The notes under the pieces were generated by a model. That model was not told the DNA's origin, did not search any database, and saw nothing but the letters and a program-made list of their open reading frames with translations. A stretch of DNA of 64,000 bases from Acanthamoeba castellanii str. Neff (taxonomy: Eukaryota > Discosea > Longamoebia > Acanthamoebidae), in the NCBI RefSeq assembly GCF_000313135.1, contig NW_004457503.1, positions 33,046-97,045 on the forward strand, given 5' to 3'. Within the stretch, counting starts at the first letter, position 1. Every line of letters begins with the position of its first letter. Made by a program: the position numbers and the translations under genes. Positions 9,633 through 21,965 of the stretch are shown one piece after another.

Positions 9633-12600
9633 ATGTCGGCCGACCGTTTGCCCCTGCTGGTGGCGTATGGAGAAGGGGAGGAGGAGGTGGGGAGGTACGA
9701 AGAGGAGGGGGAAAAGGGAGACGACTTCGAAATGCGGGCAATGGTGGACGGTCAGGTTCTGTCGCACGGCAAAAACGAGCGACGGCCAACTACCGAAGCC
9801 GGCGAGGAACCCACTCGGAGCACGCCTGCGCCTGCGCCACGCTGCCTGCCCACGTACGTGACTTATGATTTATTTATTTATTTTGGTTTATCTTTGCTTT
9901 ATCCTTTATCTTTTCCATTTTATTGCCATCTGTCACTCTTGTTATCGGTCAGTTGGCGCACACACAGACGAGGTGTCTTTGTTTGGCAAAAGTCCAGAGA
10001 ACCAGCTTTGGTTAATCAGGCAGCGAGCCAATGGTTGTGTGTGCATGGCTACCACCCGCGGGCGAGGCTAACAGTGCGCTACCAGGGCTCGCGTCCTAGG
10101 GTACCTGCTCAGCGGAGCAGTGCTGGTGTGCATGTTCGTCTTCTTCGGTCTCGTAGTTGGCGTGGACAGCAGTGCGCATTCACCCTCTCGCCCACCCACT
10201 TATCTCGCTTTTCTCTTTCTCTGTGTGTGTGCGCGCGCCATCGATTGCTGACTGACAACCGTTGTGTGTCGGGGCTTGTTGTGTGTCGTTCGCGCAGCCA
10301 TGAAAGCCGACAAGGTGGTCATCTTCCTGCTGTCCGTGTCGGACGCGCTCATTGCCCTCTCATACTTCTTCATCCCCGGCGCCATGTTCGCCGTCGTGCT
10401 CTTGCGAAAGGTACGTTCTCGCCCTACGCGCTTCGCTCCTTCTCTTTCTCTCTCTCTCGGCTCACATGATTGACACTCACACTCTCGCGCAGGACATCGG
10501 CCCCTACGTGTGGATCGTGTGGATGTTTGGAGCCTTCATCGTTTGCTGCGGCCTCACCCACGCCATCTCCGCCATCCGCCCGTGGGCCTTTGTACGCCTC
10601 GCGCACACGTCATGCTGACGTCCAGCGCCACCATAAAACTGACCACCAGCGCGTGGTTCACATCCAGTCGGAGTGGGTCATGGTGGCGATGAAGATGGTG
10701 ACGGCGGCCGTGAGCTATGGCACGGCGATCGCCGTGTACATAATCGTCCCGCTGGCGGTGCTGATCCCGTCGCCCATCCAGCTGGAGCTGGAGATCAACG
10801 AGCGCAAGGCCGCGCAGGGCAAGCTGCAGTCGCGCTACGAGCGGTCGGTGGTGACCAACCAGGTGACCCGCGAGATCCGGCGCAACCTGGAGCTCGGCGC
10901 CATCTGCCGCGCCACGGCCGAGCACTGCGCTAAGCTCTTCAACGCCGACTACTGCACCCTCTACCAGCACAAGCGCAAGGCGCCCAAGCCCGCCCCGCCG
11001 GAGGAGCAGCCGACGGACGAGAGCGACAGTCAGTGCCAGGGCGCGGACTGCACGGCGCAGCCCCGCCAAGAGGAGGCGGCAGGCACCACGCCGCAGGAGG
11101 TGGAGGATCACCGGTACTCGGTGCTCAGCGAACACACCAAGCACTACGGCCGAGCCCAGGAAGAGGATGGGGCACTCGGGCCGACTGACGAGGAGATGGT
11201 TCGCGCGCGACAGCGGAGGCACGCTCCGCCGCTGCATCTGCTGCCAGGGTACGGACCGGCTAGCGCGCTGGGCACGTTCATCAAATTCCTAACGTTGTTG
11301 ACATGTCTGCGCGCACCAGTTTCATGTGTCAGCACCGGGCGGTGGTGATCGACGTGGAGCAGGGCCTGGCGCTCACGCACCGGGACGACGGCAGCGGGAC
11401 GGACGTGGTGGACGAGGAGCTGGTGAACTACTTCCGCGAGCGAGACGTGGCGTGGGTGATGTGCATCGCGCTGCCCTACCACGCCACCTCGTGTGCTGCG
11501 ATCGTGCTGCAGGTCAAGAACAAGCCTGCGGCGGGCACTCCCAGCACCGACCGATGCCACTGGTGGAGCCCTGAAGACATAGAGCAGCTGGAGGAGGTCA
11601 GCGCCCAAGGTTAGTCGCCACCACCAGCACTGTGGCTTGATGCGTACTGACTGACGCCCGGCGAATCGTGTGAGCGCAGTTGAGATCGGGCTGGCGCATG
11701 CGCATCTGCTGCAGGAGGCCGAGCGTGGTCGTCAGCTGGCCAACCTCAACATAGAGCTCACCCAAGCCAAAGCTGAGGCGGAGGCCGGATCCAAGGCCAA
11801 GTCTCAGTTCCTCGCCGTTGTCTCCCACGAGATTCGGTACGCGCCTGCTCCATCGCTTCTCTCACGCACATGGAAGCGGTGCGGACCTGGCTGATCTCAA
11901 TTATGATGACGGCGACGACGGCCAGGACGCCGATGAACGCGATCTGCGGCATGACCAAGGTGCTCAAGGATTCGCACATGTCGAGCGAGCAGCGGGAGTG
12001 CGTGCGGATCATCTCGTCGTCGGCCAAGGCCCTGCTGTCGCTGCTCAACAACATCCTCGACTTCTCCAAGATCGAGGCCGGCAAGACCGAGATCGACGTA
12101 CCTGTCTCTTCTCTTTTCGTCTCGTCTATTATCCACTCGTTCCTCGTTGCGGCTAAAACATCCCCCGTACTGCACAGAACAACACCCCGTTCGACATTCG
12201 AGCCTGCATTCAGAACATCATGAGCCTCATGGCCAACTACGCTGGCGGCAAACACGATCGGGTCACTCTGTCCACGCTCACCGACTCTCGGTACAGTGCC
12301 CGGCTCCACACCCAATCGATTCTTTCGGCTTCCGAAAAGGAGAGATACTGAAGGCGCAGCGCTTGCTTCGATGCACACAACAGAGTGCCGCGCAAGGTGG
12401 TGGGCGACAAGCAGCACCTGCGGCAAGTGCTCATCAATTTGCTCTCAAACGCCCTGAAGTTCACTCAAGCGGGCAGCGTTACGCTCCGCACCAGCCTCAA
12501 GACCACCTGGACCGACCCCGACACTCACGAATCGGTACCTACTTACCCCTTCCCCCATGCACTCACACGGTGCGCCCTTCTGCTGGTCTTGACATGCGCT

Positions 12601-14057
12601 TGCGCTCATGCGTCTATCGTAGATGGCGGACATCAGCTTCGAGGTCACGGACACGGGCATCGGCATCCCGCAGGAGAAGCTGGACTGTCTGTTCCACCCC
12701 TTCTCCCAGGTTGACTCGGGCTTCACGCGGTACGTGCCCGCGCACAACGGTCGATTGTGGGGTGGCCCGTAGCACGCACGCGCTGACTAGGTGGTGTGCA
12801 GCAAGTACGAGGGCACTGGGTTGGGGCTGGCCATATCGATGCGGCTGTGCGAGATGATGGGCGGCTCGATGTGGGTGCAGAGTCAGGAGAACAAGGGCTC
12901 CACGTTCGGCTGCAACGTGCGGGTGCGGGTCGAGCAGATGGACGGAGCTGAGCCCACCACCGGTTCGGAGCCCGAATCCGACGACGCCTGGTCCAGCGAC
13001 ACCTTCACTCCCCCGACCCAGGGTCGGTGGGAGCCAGCCGGCTCATCATCATCATCTTCTTCTTCTTCAACTTCCACCTCTTCCTTCACATCTTCTTCTG
13101 TCTACTCATCTTCCTCTGCTCCCGCCTCGCCGCTTCTGCGACCACCTGAAGAGCCACAGACGTCTGTTTCGGCCGACGCGCTCACACCGCCGGCCCGGTA
13201 CCTGCGGCTGGACTACACCACCCTCTCGGTACCGGTCCATATCAGGCCCGTGTCTCCCCTTCCGTCGCCCTATGTCCAGCACCGGGCCAACTTGGCGGGT
13301 GATGAGCGCATCTCGGCCTCGCTCTACCGGCCGAAGACGCTCGGCGCGGTGCCGGTGACTTCGCCGCTGCGGCTTCTGCTGGCCGAGGACAACCTGGTCA
13401 ACCAGAAGGTGGCGTTCAAGCTCCTCAGCCGCCTGGGCTACTACAACGTCGAGGCCGTGGCCAACGGCCGCCAGGCCGTCGAGCGCATCACAGCCCAGCG
13501 GGCCAAGCCCGACGGCCAACCGTTTGACGCCGTGCTCATGGTACGCACTGCCGAGGGATGATGACACCTCCAGCCGCGGCTGTTGAACAGCGGACCGCCC
13601 GTCACACGATCTGGCCTCCACTCAACCGTTGCACAAATCCTCACTTCTGGCCGGCACGAATCCTCACGTCTCTGTTGCGCGCTTGGCCTGCAGGACTTGC
13701 ACATGCCCGAGATGGACGGCATAACGGCGAGTCGCACGGTCAAGCAGGAGCTGCGAGACCAGGCGCCCTACATCATCGCCTGCACGGCCGACCTCCAGTA
13801 CGACACCCGCACGGCTTGCGCCCAAGCGGGCATCGACAACTACCTCGAAAAGGTGCACGCGCGCAACCAACCCTCACGCAACCTGTCGTTCCATGTCACC
13901 TCGAGGCCGCGGTGCCTGGCATCTTCCTACTCACCCGAGCACTCTCTTTCGTTGTTGGCTGCAGCCAATCAAGTTCAAGGACTTGGCCAGGGTGTTGGAG
14001 GCTGCGGCCACCAACAACCTCCCCCGGCGAAGCGCAGCCGATCGTACCGGCTTGTGA
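9633..14057 (+). CDS. Ethylene-receptor-like hybrid histidine kinase (complete)
   Basis: Membrane sensor kinase built like plant ETR proteins. Exons 9633-9853, 10086-10171, 10298-10410 and 10493-10591 join exactly in frame. Order: an extra N-terminal helix ([19 protein letters not shown]), as in subfamily-2 receptors; TM1 with the conserved Asp ([15 protein letters not shown]); TM2 with the copper-binding Cys and His ([12 protein letters not shown]); TM3 ([18 protein letters not shown]). Then come a coiled coil, a GAF domain interrupted by a low-complexity insert, the H-box SHEIRTPMN, N-box [17 protein letters not shown]1 [10 protein letters not shown]2 GTGLGLAIS, a Ser-rich linker, and a receiver domain with [13 protein letters not shown], phospho-acceptor Asp in DLHMPEMDG, and the conserved Lys in NYLEK. 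All catalytic residues expected for autophosphorylation and phosphorelay are present. The ATG at 9633 is the first in frame. Ethylene as ligand is inferred only from the preserved metal-site residues. Confidence 0.92.
11987..12094 (+). repeat. 108-bp block identical to 17438-17545 in the third sensor gene
   Basis: This part of the HisKA dimerisation exon ([15 protein letters not shown]...) matches base for base, including all synonymous positions, the corresponding exon of the downstream paralogue at 17438-17545. The neighbouring coding sequence and flanking introns differ. The contrast suggests a recent local gene-conversion tract. Confidence 0.85.
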
Positions 14058-14888
14058 GCAAGCTCGGACTCGTCCGCGTTGCAGGAGCCTGCCCAGTGTT
14101 ACCTGCACTGGCGCGAGGCAATACATTGGCCATGCCTTCACCCACCACGTAGCGCAAGTGGCGTTGTTGGCGCCCAACGGCCGACACCTTTTGATCGGGT
14201 CGCGAAGTTTCACCCTCTTCGGCACCCTTTCCGCCAGAAAGGCCTCTTCGCGAGGGCTTGTGGTCACGATGCCACCATCTTTACTACCGCTTGAGTGTCG
14301 GATGACTAACGCTTAGGTTAGGAATGTAAAAAATGTTTCTGTCGATTAAGCTGACATTTTCTACAATCCGCAACTGACCCGCAAGCTGGAAACGTTGGGT
14401 GCCTGACGTTGGCCTGACGTGGGCCAGCACACAAGCTGGCGAGCTCGTGCAAATCACAAGGCCGTGGGTTACAACGTTCTTCCTCAAAAAGCGAAGGCCT
14501 TGGGCGCGGCGCTAGACTTCACAGAGTAAAGAGAGTCACAGTATTCCCCCACACCGCAGTTGAGGCCGCTAGCACTGTCGCTCGCCCCGCATTCTTCCAG
14601 ATGGAAGCGCCAGAGCGAAGAAAGAAACGAATCATACAGTCGACGAGGGATGGCCTGAATCAAGACCCCCATCTCCAACTCCACGCACCGCGCCCTAGGG
14701 CAAGGTACTACCCCAACTAAACACTGGCACCCAGACCGTGAGACTGGGAAAAAATATTGAATCGGACCTAAAAAGGGCAACTTCAATGCCGAGCAATTTT
14801 CTCAGCTCGTTCACCAGGCCTGGTGTGTGGAACCCAACACCCAGGCGTTCTTCTCGGAACATACGCACACAAGAAACATGATCGATTG
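14058..14888. other. Intergenic region between the two hybrid kinases, with coding-like scraps
   Basis: No complete gene recognised. Two short frames look protein-like: 14079-14294 (VAKFHPLRHPFRQKGLF) and one ending at a TGA near 14890 (FNAEQFSQLVHQAW ... EPNTQAFFSEHT), the latter opening directly after a stop with no start or splice acceptor. These could be remnants of a lost gene or chance frames. The promoter of the third sensor gene should lie at the 3' end of this stretch. Confidence 0.4.
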
Positions 14889-17800
14889 ATGACTCAGCTT
14901 GCCCCTCCCTCTCCACTTTCCACGCCGCATTCTATTCTGTCGACCGTAACCAGCCCAACAACCGCCATGCGCACCGTGTTCGTCGCGGGGAGCGCCTTCA
15001 CCCTCGGAGTCCTACTTTCGCCCTGGTTCCATGCTGGTACCCCCCCCCTCCCACCACCATTGCCGCCGTGCCCATCTTGCCGAACCTTCCGCCCGCAACA
15101 CCGCCCTCGCTGCAGACCTGATCTTCGCAGCTTCTGCATCTCAAATCAAACCAACAACGAAAGGGCCGACGATCAACGACACGCTGTTGCACGTAATGGT
15201 CGACAGCGTGGCCAAGGGGGTCCTCTCCCTGTCCCACCTGCTGGTCCCCTCGGCCCTCTTCGCCGTTCTCTGCCAGCGCAAGGTGCCGCACTTCAACCCC
15301 CCCCCAAACCACCAACTATTCCCCTGCCCAATCTGCCCGACTGTCAGGGCACTTGTCTTGGCTTGTCGGCGGCCAAAGTTCCCCTCAAATTTCGCGTAAC
15401 GCCACGAAGTGGTTGTGTCTGACACTGCGGCGGGTGCACTGCGACAGGACCTGTTCGCGGGCCACCCGTGGCTCTTCTTATCTCTGGGCATCTACATCGC
15501 CGTCGGCGCCGCGACCCTGTTCGCGTCCGCCACTCTGGTGCGTGCGCTGTCTCCGCTTTCTGCCCTGTGTGTGTCACCTCGGACTTAAAAACTGACCGTG
15601 CTCGTTCGTCTGTCTGGCTTGTGGTTGGTGACACTCATCTGGTCACCCGCAGATGGTTGACTGGGAGTTATGGGCGGCGCTTCTGGGCTGGGCTACAGCT
15701 CTCGTTGTGTATCGGAGCCTTGCCGTGATGTTCAATGCTTCCCACCAACCGGTGGCCTCTGATCGGCTCGAGATGGAAATCAGCCAACGAAAGGCGGCCC
15801 AACACCGACTCCAGTCCCGAGTAAGCCTTCACCATCTTCACCATCTTCAACACCTTCACCACCTTAACCACTGCAAGCCACCGCTCCAGATCTTCCTTTG
15901 TGGCGTTGTGTGGGTCGACCGCTGATGATGTTTGAACTGGGTTTGCGGTGATGATGGTGGTTGTGTGGTTGGGTGTGGGCAGTACAAGCGGACGGTGGTT
16001 GTGAGCAAGGTGACGCGCGAGATTCGCAAGAGTCTGAAGATGAAGGACATCTGCGACGCGACGACCGAGCAGTGCGCGGCGCTCTTCGGCTCCGACGAGT
16101 GCCGCGTGTACTGCTGCGAGCGGCCCACCACGGACGAAGGGCTGCAGCAATCAGCGGGCCGCGACGAGCAGCCGTTCAAGTGCACCCTCCTCAGCGAGTA
16201 CCGCGCCAACCACGACGCCTTTGATTCGCAGCACGACGACGACCACGACGCGCTCGACGACGCCGACGCCGTCAATCGCTGCCGCACGGAAAACGACCTG
16301 AAGGAAGCTGAGGACGGAGCTCGACCAGCGCCGGGCCAGCGCGGGCGGAACGACATGCTCAAGAAGGCGCCTCCCTTACACCTCATTCCCGGGTATGTTC
16401 CCCTTCTTTGTTTCTTTGCTTGTTTTGGCGCCTTTTTGTTCGACAAGGGGGTGGTTTTGACTGTGTCCACCAATCTCGGCGCACAGATTGCTGTTTCAGG
16501 CCCGCACGGCCACCGTTCTCGACTTCGCAGCCGCTCCCGTTGGAGGTACGCCGGCCGGTGTGCTCCCCCCAGATCTGGCACTGCATTCATAATTTCTGAA
16601 TTATGTCCATTTAAGGAAGTGAGTGGTTGTGGACATCAGCGGTGATGTGCAACCTTGAATCGAGCAATTGCCATCAATGGAGACCTGCTGACTGGCAGCA
16701 CAATCACACCCAATCTCACACGCACTGTTTTTTGGTTTGGTTTTTCCTGTACCGTCTGCGCCTCTGCAGAGCTGGCGCCGGAGCTCGTTGACTACTACGC
16801 CCGGCGGAGGGTCCAGCGCCTGCTCTGTGTCGCCGTGCCCCATTCGCACCAGGCCTGCGCCGTTATCGTGCTGCACCAGCTCCTCCCGCAGGCCTCGTCC
16901 GCCAGCAGCAGCCCCGTCAAGCCATCCCGCATGTGGGACCACGACGACGCGGCCCTGCTCGAAGAGGTGGGAGCCCAAGGTCCGTGTCACCACCACCACC
17001 ACCACCACCACCACCACCACCACCACCACCACCACCACATCCTTCCGTGCGTCCCTCACCGCGTGGGCCGAGAGAGCGACGACGCTGATGTGAACATGAA
17101 CGTGAACCGATGGGTGGTGGTGGTGATGCCTGCAGTGGAGATCGGTCTGGCACACGCCCATCTGCTAAAAGAGGCGGAAAAGGGCCGAGAGCTGACGACC
17201 CGCAACGAGGCCCTCAACAAGGCCAAGGAGGAGGCCGAGGAGGGGCTCCGCGCCAAGTCCGAGTTCCTCGCCGTCGTCTCGCACGAGATCAGGTCCGACC
17301 TTCTTCTTCATCTTCTTCTTCTTCGTCTTCTTCTGATGTGAGTCTGGGGCGACGATGATGGTGGTGGATTGGACAGGACGCCGATGAACGCGATCTGCGG
17401 CATGACCAAGGTACTCAAGGAGTCGCCCCTGGCGCAGGAGCAGCGGGAGTGCGTGCGGATCATCTCGTCGTCGGCCAAGGCCCTGCTGTCGCTGCTCAAC
17501 AACATCCTCGACTTCTCCAAGATCGAGGCCGGCAAGACCGAGATCCTGGTACGTCGCACCCCCGATAAAGGAGGTCTCCACTCATCTCATATGTCGTTTG
17601 GCGTCATGTGCTCATGGGACGATCACTTTCAAAAATTGCCATATATAAACAGGAATGCCCATTCGATGTCCGCAAGTGCACGCTCGGGTTGATGCAGCTC
17701 ATGAGCAACTACACTGCCAAGCGCACCCAGAAGGTGACCCTCGCGACACATGTCGACTCCCGGTAGATACCACCACCCACATCGCCATCAAGGAAGGCAC

Positions 17801-18954
17801 CACCGCCACGAGCCCGCTGACATCCATCTGCGTGGCCTTATGCAGGGTGCCGCCGGTGGTGATCGGCGACAAGCCTCACGTGCGACAGGTCCTGGTCAAC
17901 CTTCTCTCCAACTCTGTTAAATTCACAGCGCAAGGCAGCATCGACCTCCGAGTCCGACTCAACTCACCCACACACGATTCTTCCTCTTCTTCCTCCGCCG
18001 AGCGGGTACCTTCCCCCCCCCCTCACCGCACCAAAGATCGACGCGTCGTCGCTATTGTCGACACGTGAATCGTTCTGACTACTTGGTCGGTGGTGGCGCA
18101 GTACGCTGAGTTGCAGTTCGAGGTGGCGGACACGGGGATCGGTATTCCGCAGGAGAAGCAGGACCGGCTGTTCCACGCCTTCTCGCAGGTGGACTCGTCG
18201 CCCACGCGGCGCTACGACGGGACCGGCCTCGGGCTGGTCATCTCCCGCCGGCTGTGCGAGCTCATGGGCGGCCGCATGTGGTTCGAGAGCCAGCCCCACA
18301 AGGGCTCCACCTTCTACTTCACCATCCGCGTCAAGGTCCCCCCAGACCACCACCACCTTCACCACAACCTCGAACCCCCGGACGAGGCTCCGCAGCCCAA
18401 CCCTGATCGACACCGGGCGTCCACTCCCCCGCACTCAGCGTCATCGTCGTCATCATCGTCATCATCACCATCGTCGTCCTCTAGTTCTTCTTCAACTTCA
18501 TCATCTTCGTCATCTTCATTATCTTCGATTTCGTGGGATGCGACGCCGACACGACAGACGACGCCGGGCGAGTCGTCGCGGTCGTCTGCGCTCCCTCCGT
18601 TCCCGATGGCGCCCACGCGACTGAAGCGCTATTCGCACTCGTTCCCCGCCAGGCTGCGGCCCATCGTGCCCTGCGCAACCAACGCGGGCGAGGGCACCGG
18701 CACCGGCCCCGGCGGCCCGCCTTCTCTGCAGTCCATTCGACGGCACTCGTACGTGGTCAACGACGGCAGCCTGTCGCCGACCGACATGCGAGTACTGCTG
18801 GTCGAGGACAACCTCGTCAACCAGAAGGTGGCGCTCAAGCTCCTTGCCCGCCTGGGCTACAGCAACGTGCGGGTGGCCAACGACGGCCGGCAGGCGGTCG
18901 ACATCATCGCCGCGAGCGCAAGCGCCACAGGCCAGGCCGGGTACGACGTGGTGA

Positions 18955-18988
<34 letters not shown>

Positions 18989-19190
18989 CACGGCGAGCCG
19001 CATCATCAAGAGGACGGCGCGAAGTGCGGGTTCGGCTCCGCCCTACATCATCGCCTGCACGGCCGACCTCCAGTACGACACCCGGCAGGCCTGCATCCAG
19101 GCCGGGCTCGACGGCTACCTCGAGAAGCCCATCAAGCTCAAGGACCTCTCCCGGGCCATGATGGAGGCCCACGCCGCCGTCTACCCCTAA
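14889..19190 (+). CDS. Ethylene-receptor-like hybrid histidine kinase with degenerate metal site
   Basis: Paralogue of the 9.6-14 kb kinase with the same domain order. N-terminal helix (VFVAGSAFTLGVLLSPW), then TM1 (AKGVLSLSHLLVPSALFAVL), where the conserved Asp is replaced by Lys, then TM2 (SLGIYIAVGAATLFASA), where the copper-binding Cys and His are Gly and Leu. The kinase half is intact: GAF, coiled coil, [45 protein letters not shown], a poly-Ser/Thr linker and a receiver with [23 protein letters not shown] and YLEKPIK. The last exon ends at a TAA at 19190. Start is the ATG at 14889 or the one at 14967; the second begins right at the hydrophobic helix. The sensor has probably lost metal or ethylene binding and may sense something else or act through a partner. 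Confidence 0.9.
16988..17039 (+). repeat. CAC trinucleotide array in an intron
   Basis: About 17 uninterrupted CAC units within the intron between the GAF exon and the coiled-coil exon of the third sensor gene. The splice sites on either side (GTCCGTG and CTGCAG) place it outside the coding sequence. Confidence 0.9.
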
Positions 19191-19335
19191 ACCGCCCACA
19201 CCTCTACATATCGTAAATAGTAACAATCATAATAGTAACAATACAATATTCTGTGAACACATGCAACACACACCACACCGCTGTTTGCTAACTGTGTTTT
19301 CTCTTCTTCGATGCGCATCACCATGCAACATGAGG

Positions 19336-21965
19336 TCAGTAGTTGCGTCCTTCGGGGGTGGTGAGGTTGCGCATGTTGGTGGTCTCGGCCTCCTGGATGA
19401 AGAGCTGGAGGCGCGTGACGGAGGGGGTGTGGGCGCGGGCCGAGCTTGCCATGGCCGGCAGGGTGTGGGTCTTGAGGAGGAGCAGCATCTTGAGGAACTG
19501 CCGGCCGTACTGCCGCACCAGGGCGTGGCCCGCCACCTGCAAAAACTTGTACACCAGCGTGGCCGTGATCCTTCGCGGCGTCGTGTTGAGCGTTCGCGCC
19601 ATCCAGCCCCACGCGTGTTCGATGCCGTGCGGGTGCGGTTTTCCTGCGCCGTTGTGCGCGAGTGTAAGACCAAACCAAGGGCGTGTGCGATGGTGCGCGT
19701 GCGGTTGAGCTGGGAGGTAGGTGTGTGAGTGTGAGTGTACCTTGGAAAGGGTCGGCCTGCATGATGGCGGCGTACAAGGTGACGAAGCCGGCCATCCTCT
19801 CAAAGAAGGCCTCCTCCGTCTCGAAACCCGTCGGCGTGTTCCTTTTCCGCTGGTAGCTAGCGAACAATAAAATAAATAACAATAATGATAAACCGCGCCC
19901 ACGGCACAGACCGCACACGGCACGCGCACACACAAGTCCAGATCATACCCGAGGGCGACCAGGTGGTCCTCGTCGCTCATGCCCTGAAGCTTGGGCACAT
20001 AGTAGGGTATCGTGAAGCAACACTTTTCATGGAACCTGCGCGGGCGTGTGAGAGCGAGCAAAGGTCGGATGACGACACGCGGGGGGGGGGCGAGGTCTAG
20101 GTACCTGGCGATGAGGATCCGGGTGAGGTCGGGCACGAGAGTGCAGAGCGCCACCGCCACGTCGGCGATGGGGAACGCGGCGAGCTGGGCCACATGGACC
20201 TGACTGTCGCCCTGCTGCACGATCTTCTGTGCAATGAGGTCGAGACAGAACAGTTTCGTGGCCTCGTTCTGCACAGAAATGAGACCAGTTTGCTTGGGTT
20301 AGCAGGCGGGTAGGAAGGGGACGAGCGAGTGCGCGACGGGTCGGGTTACCTGCGAGGCGGACTGCTGGATGAGCTCGGAGAGGAGCTTGATTTTGGAGAA
20401 GACCTGCTCGCGGTCGGCTGAGATCTGCTGGATGTTGAGATGGGCCTTCTGCATCACGTGCCTGCGCACCGCTGGGTCGATCCCGCTCTCGGTTTTGTTT
20501 TTGATGTCGTTCAGCAGATCCAGGCTTTGCTTGTACACCGCCGAATCCTGATGGGTCGTCACCATGTCATGCAGGTGCAGCACACACAGCACACACAGCA
20601 CACACAGCACACACAGCACACACAGCGGGCACGTACGGATCCGCTTGTTTTCGCCGCTGCTGCAGTTGCGGTAGCGGTGGCAGCAGCCGCTGAGGCCTGC
20701 CGCGCCTGTCGGTCGGCCGCCGCCTTGCTCTCGGCCTCCTTCTGCTGAGCCTGCGCTTGCTCCTCCCTTTGCTTGGCCTCGGCCTCGGCCTGCGCCTGCG
20801 CCTGCGCCTTCTCCCGCTCGATTCGCTTGGCCTCCGCCTCGGCCCTCTCCCGCTCTGCTCTCTCCTGTTCAACCCTTCGCTTCTCTTCCTCGGCTCTACG
20901 CACACGCACGCACACACACGCGCGCGCGCGCGCATTAGCATGTGATGCAGCCAACGACAAGCACAGCTAAGCGGAAGCGGTACTTTTGCTGCTTGGCGGC
21001 ATCGAGCGCCTGCTTCCTCCGGGCGAATTCGGCAAGCCTTCGGTTGTCTTCCCTGGTTCGCTCTTCCTCTTCGCGCAGATATCGTTCCATCTGCTGTTTC
21101 ACCGCGCGCGCCCTGGACAAGCCACACCAGCGGTTAGTGCCCTAAGAAGCCGGGTCTTCTCCCATGCGTTCACGAAACGAACCTCTTTTCGCTTTCGGCC
21201 CTGATGAAGTCCGCCATGGGATCTGTCTGCTGTCTGCCGATGGGAATCGCGGTGGTGCGTTGAACATGAGCAAACATGGGAGACGCTTAATGCCGTGTGC
21301 GCGCACGCACGCACGCACGCACGCACACAACGATGCGATCACACGAAACGGCCAGCACGACGCGCATGGCGTACCCGAGATCTTGGGTGAGCGTGGAGAG
21401 CGCCGCGTCGAATGACTCGGTGAGCCTGCGCACGTCCTCCTCGTAGCTCTGCACGTTGGCCTTGACCGCCAGCTAACAATTCCGAAGCAGATGTGTGCGT
21501 GTGTGTGAGAGAGAGAGAGAGGAGGGAGAGAGAGAGAGAGAGAGGCTGAGCATCATCATATGAGGGAGTGAGCGGAAGCAAGTGGGGTGCACGAAGGAGC
21601 CCAACCTTGACTTCTTCGCGGCGACGCTTTTCGAGCTCGCGCAGGAGGGTGTCGGCGTCATCGCGACGGTACGGCGACCCTCGACCTCGCTCCTCTTGCG
21701 TCTCTGTTTCAAGGAAAGAAGCAAAGCATTGGCCACACGCACCACGCGCAGGCATCGCCACAAACGCGGCACCAGAGGGCACGGTACGGGGTGATTGCTC
21801 TGCACGGCGCCCGTTATGTTCATACTCCTCCTCCTCTTCCTCTTCTTCCTCCTCTTCATCGCTGCTGGAGGCATCGTATGGAGACGGCAGTCGGAAGACG
21901 TTACGTCCGGCACGTTGTGGTGATGGAGCTGGCGACTTTGGCGACGCCGCCTCTCGGCCCTTCAT
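19336..21965 (-). CDS. GLE1: GLE1-like mRNA export factor
   Basis: Nuclear-pore-associated activator of the DEAD-box helicase Dbp5 in mRNA export, and a regulator of translation. Roughly ten exons on the minus strand. The N-terminal region is charged (poly-Glu at about 21.83 kb) and followed by a long coiled coil rich in Glu, Ala, Arg and Gln (about 21.1-20.65 kb: EEKRRVEQERAERERAEAE). The C-terminal HEAT-like GLE1 domain reads ATKLFCLDLIAQKIVQQ, then FHEKCCFTIPYYVP, EDHLVALGY, FFERMAGFVTLYAAIMQ and the diagnostic HPHGIEHAWGWMARTLN, ending at the stop at 19336. The reading was started at the ATG at 21965, but conserved-looking sequence with an ATG at 22228 could be an upstream exon; no clean splice pair was found. 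It diverges from the m-AAA protease gene. Confidence 0.85.
20578..20628 (+). repeat. CACACACAGC 10-bp tandem array
   Basis: Five near-perfect copies of a 10-bp CAGCACACAC unit inside a GLE1 intron. It appears only as a simple repeat, with no sign of coding or structural constraint. Confidence 0.85.

Noticed and set aside
16980..17153. Poly-His (plus) or poly-Gly (minus) protein from the CAC array
   Set aside because: The array is bounded by good splice sites and absent from the paralogue's protein; it is intronic.
20578..20628. Possible CRISPR-like regularly spaced repeat
   Set aside because: Units are contiguous 10-bp microsatellite copies without spacers.
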